Source: Leucobacter chinensis | Lineage (GTDB): Bacteria > Actinomycetota > Actinomycetes > Actinomycetales > Microbacteriaceae | Assembly: GCF_019049105.1 (NCBI RefSeq) | Contig: NZ_JAHQZR010000015.1 | Coordinates: forward strand, 1 to 64,000 | Direction: 5' to 3' | DNA: 64,000 bases | Part shown: piece after piece, positions 59,060-64,000 of the stretch | Layout of the letters: each line of letters begins with the position of its first letter | Position numbering within the stretch: the first letter of the stretch is position 1 | The notes under the pieces: model-generated | Databases searched by the model: none | What the model saw: the letters and a program-made list of their open reading frames with translations, nothing else | What the model was told of the DNA's origin: nothing | Translations under genes and position numbers: made by a program

Positions 59060-60229
59060 ATGCACTGGACGCAAACCCCAGGCGACAATGAAGAGCGCAA
59101 CGCGATCATCGACGCGGTGCGTGACTTCACGCAGGCAGAGCTCGTGCCTTACGCGAGTGAGCGAGACGCCGAAAAGATCTTTCCCGTTGAAACCCTGAGG
59201 CAGGCGGGCGAGCTTGGCCTCGGCGGCCTCTACGTTTCTGATGACTACGGCATTGGGCTCACTCGCAGTGACGCAATCGCAATCTTTGAGGAGCTCGCGA
59301 AGGGCGACATCGCGGTCGCCGCCTACATCTCCATTCACAATATGGTGGCGTGGATGATCGATACGTTCGGCAACGCCGAGCAACGAGAGCAGTGGCTGCC
59401 AGGCATCGTCGCGATGAACGATCTCTGCAGTTACTGCCTGACGGAGCCTGGCGCGGGCTCTGACGCGGCTGCGTTGGCGACGTCGGCGGTTCGAGACGGC
59501 GACCACTACGTGTTGAACGGCACGAAGCAGTTCATCTCGGGGGCCGGGGCGACGCAGGTGTACCTCGTCATGGCCCGTACCGGAGGCCCCGGGCCAAAGG
59601 GAGTGAGTGCGTTTATCGTTCCAGCAGAGAGTGAGGGCCTCTCGTTCGGCCCGAACGAGCGCAAGATGGGGTGGAACGCACAGCCGACCAGACAGGTCAT
59701 CTTCGATGACGTTCGGGTTCCCGTGGCGAACCTTCTGGGGCAAGAGGGCGAGGGCTTTACCTTCGCGATGCGCGGCCTCAACGGTGGCCGCATCAACATT
59801 GCGGCCTGCTCACTCGGCGGTGCACAGTGGGCGGCCGACCGTGCGCTGACCTACGTGCAGGAGCGCGAGGCCTTCGGCGCCCCGCTCTCAGAACTGCAGT
59901 CGGTGGTGTTTGTGCTCGCCGATATGGAGACGAAGCTGCAGGCTTCGCGCGCGATGCTGCAGCGGGCGGCGGCCTACATGGATCATGATCATCCAGAGGT
60001 TGCGGTGGCCTGTGCCATGGCGAAGCGCTTCGCGACTGATGCCTGCTTCGAGGTGGCAAACAGCGCACTGCAGCTGCACGGCGGCTACGGCTACCTGCAG
60101 GAGTACGGCATAGAGCGCGTCGTGCGCGACCTCAGGGTGCACCAGATTCTCGAGGGTACGAACGAAATCATGAACACCATCGTTGGCAAGAGCATGCTGG
60201 CGGGCAAAAGAAAGGAGCAACGCGCATGA
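59060..60229 (+). CDS. Acyl-CoA dehydrogenase, probably isobutyryl-CoA dehydrogenase
   Basis: A 389-residue FAD enzyme. YCLTEPGAGSDAAAL is the ACAD signature 1 and HQILEGTNEIMNTIVGKS carries catalytic Glu365, at the C-terminal position used by short-chain and isobutyryl dehydrogenases. Position between mmsA and mmsB points to isobutyryl-CoA oxidation to methacrylyl-CoA in valine breakdown. Electrons would go to EtfBA, encoded downstream. It starts 12 bases after mmsA and overlaps mmsB by 4 bases. Confidence 0.92.
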   Translation: MHWTQTPGDNEERNAIIDAVRDFTQAELVPYASERDAEKIFPVETLRQAGELGLGGLYVSDDYGIGLTRSDAIAIFEELAKGDIAVAAYISIHNMVAWMIDTFGNAEQREQWLPGIVAMNDLCSYCLTEPGAGSDAAALATSAVRDGDHYVLNGTKQFISGAGATQVYLVMARTGGPGPKGVSAFIVPAESEGLSFGPNERKMGWNAQPTRQVIFDDVRVPVANLLGQEGEGFTFAMRGLNGGRINIAACSLGGAQWAADRALTYVQEREAFGAPLSELQSVVFVLADMETKLQASRAMLQRAAAYMDHDHPEVAVACAMAKRFATDACFEVANSALQLHGGYGYLQEYGIERVVRDLRVHQILEGTNEIMNTIVGKSMLAGKRKEQRA

Positions 60230-61137
60230 CCACGATCGCTTTTGTAGGGCTGGGGCACATGGGCGCACCCATGGCCGCGAACCTTGCCGGTGCAGGGCAC
60301 CGCGTGCTCGGCTTCGACCTCGTTGCTGAGCTGCGCGACGCCGCTCGTGACCGTGGAGTCGAAATTGCTGACTCGGCAGAGCAGGCAACCCGCGAAGCCG
60401 ATATCGTGATCACGATGCTGCCGGCAGGCAAGCATGTGCTCGCGGTCTACGGCAGCGCAGAGGCCCCGGGGCTCCTTGCCGAGGCAAAGCCGGGCACGCT
60501 CTTTCTTGACTGCTCGACCATCTCGGTCGAAGAGTCGCGTCAGGCCGCCGATGCGGTGCGTGAAGCTGGCCATCGTGCCCTTGATGCGCCGGTTTCGGGC
60601 GGTGTCGTTGGGGCTGAGCAGGCAACGCTCGCCTTCATGGTGGGCGGCGAGCAGCGCGACTTTAGCGAGGCGCTGCCCCTCCTGGAGGTCATGGGCAAAC
60701 GCATTGTGCATTGCGGATCGTCGGGGCTCGGCCAGGCCGCGAAGGTGTGCAACAACATGATTCTCGGCATCTCGCAGATCGCCGTCGCCGAGGCTTTCGT
60801 GCTCGGCGAGCAGCTGGGTTTGAGCCACGAGGCACTGTTTGACGTGGCGGCGAATGCCTCGGGCCAGTGCTGGGCGCTCACGACGAACTGCCCGGTACCA
60901 GGGCCTGTCCCGACCTCGCCGGCGAATCGTGACTACCAGCCTGGTTTTAGCGGCGCGCTCATGGCCAAAGATCTGGGTCTTGCACGCCACGCGATTGAGA
61001 CGACGGGTATGCAGGCGGCTCTCGGGCTGCACGCAGAGCGCATCTATGCGGCGTATGCCGAGGGTGATGGCGCAACGACCGACTTCTCAGGCATCATTCA
61101 CGCTATTCGTGAGGGTGCCGAAGAACCGGGAGCATAG
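60226..61137 (+). CDS. mmsB: 3-hydroxyisobutyrate dehydrogenase
   Basis: A 303-residue beta-hydroxyacid dehydrogenase. The NAD motif FVGLGHMGAPMAANL opens the protein, DAPVSGGVVGAEQATLAFMVGG is the substrate loop, and the catalytic Lys173 is in GQAAKVCNNM. It oxidises 3-hydroxyisobutyrate to methylmalonate semialdehyde, the substrate of MmsA. It overlaps the dehydrogenase gene by ATGA. The genes for methacrylyl-CoA hydratase and 3-hydroxyisobutyryl-CoA hydrolase, which the pathway needs, are not beside it. Confidence 0.93.
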   Translation: MTTIAFVGLGHMGAPMAANLAGAGHRVLGFDLVAELRDAARDRGVEIADSAEQATREADIVITMLPAGKHVLAVYGSAEAPGLLAEAKPGTLFLDCSTISVEESRQAADAVREAGHRALDAPVSGGVVGAEQATLAFMVGGEQRDFSEALPLLEVMGKRIVHCGSSGLGQAAKVCNNMILGISQIAVAEAFVLGEQLGLSHEALFDVAANASGQCWALTTNCPVPGPVPTSPANRDYQPGFSGALMAKDLGLARHAIETTGMQAALGLHAERIYAAYAEGDGATTDFSGIIHAIREGAEEPGA

Positions 61138-61156
61138 CTCTTGGCGGCGCCTGGGC

Positions 61157-61702
61157 CTAGAACTCTTCGAGTGACTCAGGCTTCGGCGTCGGGTCTTCGA
61201 AGTCGCCAGCGCGCTTGCGGTAACGGGCGAGAATGCCGATGAGCGCGTTGGTGTCTTCCTCTGGCATATCGAAGGGCTCAAACGATTCACGGTTGAGCGC
61301 TGCGGTGGCCCTGTCGCAAATGTCGCTGCCAGCGGGGGTTATGACGAGCATCGTCGCCCTGCCGTCAGTGGGGTGCGACTCGCGTTTCATGTAGCCATCA
61401 AGCACGAGACGGTCGACGATGCTCGTCACGCTCGCGGGGTGTACCTGCAGCCTCGAGACAACGCTCGACATCGGCATGCGGCCCTCGCGGGAAAAGGCGA
61501 GCAGGCGAAGCAGCTCGTACCGTGCAAAGGAAAGACTGAGGGGCTTCAGTACCTGCTCGACGTCAGAGAGCATGAGCTGGTGCACCCTCATGATCGAGGT
61601 ATATGCGGCCATGCCGGGTGAAGCTTCTTCCCAGCCGTGGTTCGTCCACTGACGTTTCGCCTCAGCAATGGGGTCGATGCGCATCGGCCGGTTTCGCTTC
61701 AT
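61157..61702 (-). CDS. MarR family regulator
   Basis: A 181-residue winged-helix regulator. The DNA-binding part reads LLAFSREGRMPMSSVVSRLQVHPASVTSIVDRLVLDGYMKRE with the wing HPTDGRATMLVIT. ATG 61702 has GAGGAG 6-7 bases upstream. It converges on mmsB (19 bases apart) and diverges from etfB. The mmsA and etfBA units flank it, so it may control one or both; the dyad before mmsA is a possible target. MarR proteins of this kind often respond to aromatic or acyl-CoA ligands. Confidence 0.88.
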   Translation of the reverse strand: MKRNRPMRIDPIAEAKRQWTNHGWEEASPGMAAYTSIMRVHQLMLSDVEQVLKPLSLSFARYELLRLLAFSREGRMPMSSVVSRLQVHPASVTSIVDRLVLDGYMKRESHPTDGRATMLVITPAGSDICDRATAALNRESFEPFDMPEEDTNALIGILARYRKRAGDFEDPTPKPESLEEF

Positions 61703-61848
61703 CAGCCGCTCCTCGGTTCGTTTTCGTTCTCAATAACCATAGCGAGCATATATTCCATTATTTGTACGTGACTGTGCAACGGGTCTATTTGTATACCTCC
61801 ATATGAGACGAGCTAAGATAATTGTGGGAAAGACTGAATGGAGAAACG

Positions 61849-62625
61849 ATGAAGTTGATCGTCTTGGTCAAAGAGGTGCCAGACACCTACGGTGACCGTA
61901 AGCTCAACCTAGAAACCGGTCTAGCAGATCGTGCGGCGAGTGACGCCGTGCTCGATGAAATTACCGAGCGTGCCATGGAGGCCGCCCTCACGTACGCAGA
62001 GGCGAACGAGGGCACCGAGGTCGTGGCTCTCGCCCTCGCACCAGACGGATCAGTCGCGACCGTGCGCAAGGCTCTTGCGATGGGCGCCGGCAGCGCGATC
62101 CACATCGCCGATGAGGCGCTCCTGGGCGCAGACGTGACGTTGACGGCAGAGGCGCTCTCGGCAGCGATCCGCCGTGCAGGGTTTGACCTCGTCATCGCGG
62201 GCAACGTCTCGACCGACGGCGCGAGTGGCATGGTGCCAGCGGCAGTCGCCGAGAATCTTGGCGCGGCTTATCTCTCGGGCCTCTCATCGCTCGAAATTGC
62301 CGATGGCAAGGTCAGCGGATCGCGCCCGGTTGACGGCGGAGTGCAGCGCGTGAGCGCCTCGCTTCCCGCGGTGGTGTCGATTACCGAGACGCTTCCCGAC
62401 CCCCGCTTCCCGAACTTCAAGGGCATCATGGCGGCGAAGAAGAAGCCGCTTGAAACCCTCACACTGGCCGATCTCGAGGTCGCAGCAGACAACCCAGAGG
62501 TTGCCCGCTCGATCATGCTCACGGTCGCTGAAAAGCCGCCTCGCGAGGCCGGCATCAAGATTACCGACGAGGGCGACGCGGGCGAGAAGCTCGCCGAGTT
62601 CCTGGCCGAGAACCGACTGGTATAG
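61849..62625 (+). CDS. etfB: Electron transfer flavoprotein beta subunit
   Basis: A 258-residue EtfB. It begins with [13 protein letters not shown], the usual EtfB N-terminus. The ADP/AMP-binding region includes [18 protein letters not shown], and [32 protein letters not shown] is the recognition-loop region contacting acyl-CoA dehydrogenases. ATG 61849 has GGAG upstream; earlier in-frame starts lack a site. With EtfA it takes electrons from acyl-CoA dehydrogenases such as the one at 59060. It starts an operon with etfA, 11 bases apart. Confidence 0.94.
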   Translation: MKLIVLVKEVPDTYGDRKLNLETGLADRAASDAVLDEITERAMEAALTYAEANEGTEVVALALAPDGSVATVRKALAMGAGSAIHIADEALLGADVTLTAEALSAAIRRAGFDLVIAGNVSTDGASGMVPAAVAENLGAAYLSGLSSLEIADGKVSGSRPVDGGVQRVSASLPAVVSITETLPDPRFPNFKGIMAAKKKPLETLTLADLEVAADNPEVARSIMLTVAEKPPREAGIKITDEGDAGEKLAEFLAENRLV

Positions 62626-62636
62626 GGAGCGTTACA

Positions 62637-63605
62637 ATGGCTGATTTTGCTCAGGACTCAATTCTCGTTCTCGCTGAGACGACCCCCTCGGGTGCGCTCG
62701 CCAAGAGTGCGGCAGAACTCATCGGTGCCGCCTCACAGGTAGGCACCCCGGTTGCGCTTATCGTCGGTGACGCGGCTCACGCTGCGGCGCTCGCCGAGCT
62801 CGGTGCTGTACAGGTGCTCGTAGCCGAGGCCCCGGAGGGTGCCCTCGGGGTTCCGCTCGTTGACGCACTTGCTCAGGCTGCCGATCTCGTGCAGCCCGAC
62901 GCGATCGTGATTTCGCAGTCGGTCGACGGTCGTGACGCGGCTGCTCGCCTCGCGGTGCGCACGAAGCGCGCGATCTCGGTCGATGCGATCGGCATTGCCC
63001 GCGATGACCTCGGCGTTGTCGCCTCGCACTCGGTATACGGCGGTGCCTATAACACCACCTCGACGGCGACGTTTGGCGCACCGGTTGTGACGCTCCGTCA
63101 GGGTTCGGTCGATGCTCGCGCAGCAGCACAGACGCTCGTGCAAGAGACGCTCACGGTCAATGCTTCGGGCAAGCCTGCCGGGACGATCGAGTCGTTCGAA
63201 GAGGAGACCGCGGTGTCGTCTCGCCCAGAGCTGCTCGGGGCGGCAACGGTCGTTTCGGGCGGCCGCGGCCTCGGCTCGCAGGAACAGTTCTCGCTCGTTG
63301 AACAGCTCGCCGATCAGCTCGGTGCCGCCGTGGGCGCATCACGCGCCGCGGTCGACGCTGGCTGGGTGCCCCATACCTATCAGGTGGGGCAGACCGGTGT
63401 TTCGGTTTCGCCACAGCTGTACATCGCCCTCGGCATCTCGGGCGCCATTCAGCACCGCGCTGGCATGCAGACCGCGAAAACCATCGTTGCGATTAACAAA
63501 GACGCTGACGCACCCATCTTCGAGGTGGCAGACTTTGGCGTTGTTGGTGATCTCTTCGAGGTGGTGCCGCAGCTCATCGCCGCGCTTGAAGCACGAAAGA
63601 AGTAG
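62637..63605 (+). CDS. etfA: Electron transfer flavoprotein alpha subunit
   Basis: A 322-residue EtfA. The C-terminal FAD domain shows [71 protein letters not shown], all typical of FAD-binding EtfA. The N-terminal half is less conserved. It passes electrons to an ETF-quinone oxidoreductase or another acceptor not seen here. The next gene starts 2 bases after its stop. Confidence 0.94.
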   Translation: MADFAQDSILVLAETTPSGALAKSAAELIGAASQVGTPVALIVGDAAHAAALAELGAVQVLVAEAPEGALGVPLVDALAQAADLVQPDAIVISQSVDGRDAAARLAVRTKRAISVDAIGIARDDLGVVASHSVYGGAYNTTSTATFGAPVVTLRQGSVDARAAAQTLVQETLTVNASGKPAGTIESFEEETAVSSRPELLGAATVVSGGRGLGSQEQFSLVEQLADQLGAAVGASRAAVDAGWVPHTYQVGQTGVSVSPQLYIALGISGAIQHRAGMQTAKTIVAINKDADAPIFEVADFGVVGDLFEVVPQLIAALEARKK

Positions 63606-63607
63606 CC

Positions 63608-64000
63608 ATGGCAACGTACACGGGCCAGGTGCGGCAAGGACTGCCGCGCACCCCTGGCGCAGAACCGTGGCCCGCGGGCGGAGTGTTGGCCACGACCGAG
63701 GCGACCGTTCAGGCCACCCCGGCACCGGTCGCTGACGCTCCCGTCGCGGCGCCCGCCCCGGCGCAAGCGGTGCAAGAAACGAACGCTCAGGCGCCCGTAG
63801 CGCAGCAGGCTCCCGAGCAGGAAGCCCCGGCCCAGTCGGTAGCCCCGGCCCCGCAGGCAGGCTCGGCTCAGGTATTGCGACAGGGCTTGCCCCGCGTCGC
63901 TGGTGGCGAACCTTGGCCGGCTGGTGGCACGCCCCCCGGCGCCGCTCCGGCGGCTGCCCCCACAGCGGCTCCTGTCGCAGCAGCACCAGCCGCAGAAGCG
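63608..64000 (+). CDS. Unknown Ala/Pro-rich protein with repeated RQGLPR motif (partial)
   Basis: At least 131 residues, with the C-terminal part beyond the window. The visible part is a low-complexity Ala/Pro/Gln chain with two ordered repeats: residues 8-25 (VRQGLPR...EPWPAGG) and 90-107 (LRQGLPR...EPWPAGG), identical at 14 of 18 positions. The linker between them is Ala/Gln/Pro-rich with no hydrophobic helix. There is no signal peptide. It starts 2 bases after etfA, so it is probably expressed with EtfBA and may be a flexible N-terminal tether of a membrane electron acceptor. I do not recognise the family with confidence. Confidence 0.6.
   Translation, partial: MATYTGQVRQGLPRTPGAEPWPAGGVLATTEATVQATPAPVADAPVAAPAPAQAVQETNAQAPVAQQAPEQEAPAQSVAPAPQAGSAQVLRQGLPRVAGGEPWPAGGTPPGAAPAAAPTAAPVAAAPAAEA

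Noticed and set aside
1-64000. Mobile elements, phage genes, tRNA or rRNA
   Set aside because: I looked for transposase, integrase, phage and tRNA-like features and found none; short palindromes are the only mobile-like sequences.

Overview
This window is from a high-GC Gram-positive bacterium, most likely an actinobacterium of the Microbacteriaceae type (Leucobacter-like is my guess). The grounds are GC-rich coding DNA with strong G/C third-position bias, many GTG starts and 4-base ATGA/GTGA gene overlaps, lipoprotein signal peptides, a mycothiol-type DinB-fold enzyme, PucR and FCD-GntR regulators, an IrtAB-like siderophore system and at least one well-supported leaderless start. I see no rRNA, tRNA, CRISPR array, insertion sequence or prophage. 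About 58 protein genes are tightly packed. It reads as an accessory catabolic and transport region of a chromosome.

Layout. (1) 155-7253: a divergent unit. A GntR/FCD regulator faces a six-gene operon: polar amino-acid-type ABC importer (binding lipoprotein, permease, ATPase), a D-2-hydroxyacid dehydrogenase, a thiamine-diphosphate lyase/synthase and an alpha/beta-hydrolase-fold protein whose nucleophile Ser is replaced by Gly. The substrate is unknown, and this is my best candidate for an undescribed pathway. (2) 7304-9274: a long palindrome, an octamer repeat, glycerate kinase and a mycothiol-type DinB-fold protein. (3) 9450-15852: acyl-CoA ligase, a large unknown membrane protein, a phytoene-desaturase-like FAD enzyme and a PucR regulator, all overlapping or close. 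(4) 16154-23956: a TetR-controlled divergent siderophore locus, with tetR-fecB-fecC-fecD one way and two ABC half-transporters plus a ferric-siderophore reductase the other way. (5) 24021-29453: aminotransferase and branched-chain 2-oxoacid dehydrogenase E1alpha, E1beta and E2, then a thioesterase. (6) 29736-34749: TauE exporter, then gamma-glutamyltransferase with a FadR-type regulator, divergent from a POT peptide transporter. (7) 34879-39047: a crotonase, then a CPBP protease, SdpI-like, YtrA-GntR and two DUF1648-like membrane proteins, which look like an immunity or envelope-stress locus. (8) 39190-42367: TetR, thiolase, SDR and MaoC, a beta-oxidation-like set. (9) 42687-48336: GntR, PrpD, PrpB, PrpC and a second thiolase (methylcitrate cycle). 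(10) 48372-57424: a double-module Lrp regulator divergent from an amidohydrolase, a complete Dpp/Opp importer and an MFS pump. (11) 57530-64000: MmsA, acyl-CoA dehydrogenase, MmsB, MarR, EtfBA and the start of a repeat-containing protein cut by the window end.

How the parts join: BCKDH makes isobutyryl- and related branched acyl-CoAs. The acyl-CoA dehydrogenase with EtfBA, MmsB and MmsA takes the valine branch to propionyl-CoA, and PrpC/PrpD/PrpB burn propionyl-CoA through methylcitrate. Peptide uptake (POT, Dpp) and peptide or glutathione hydrolysis (amidohydrolase, gamma-glutamyltransferase) would supply the amino acids. So much of the window is consistent with growth on peptides and branched-chain amino acids, with iron uptake and defence genes between. 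Long perfect palindromes lie between several of these modules, and two of them, at 15971-16028 and 42455-42506, are copies of one dispersed element.
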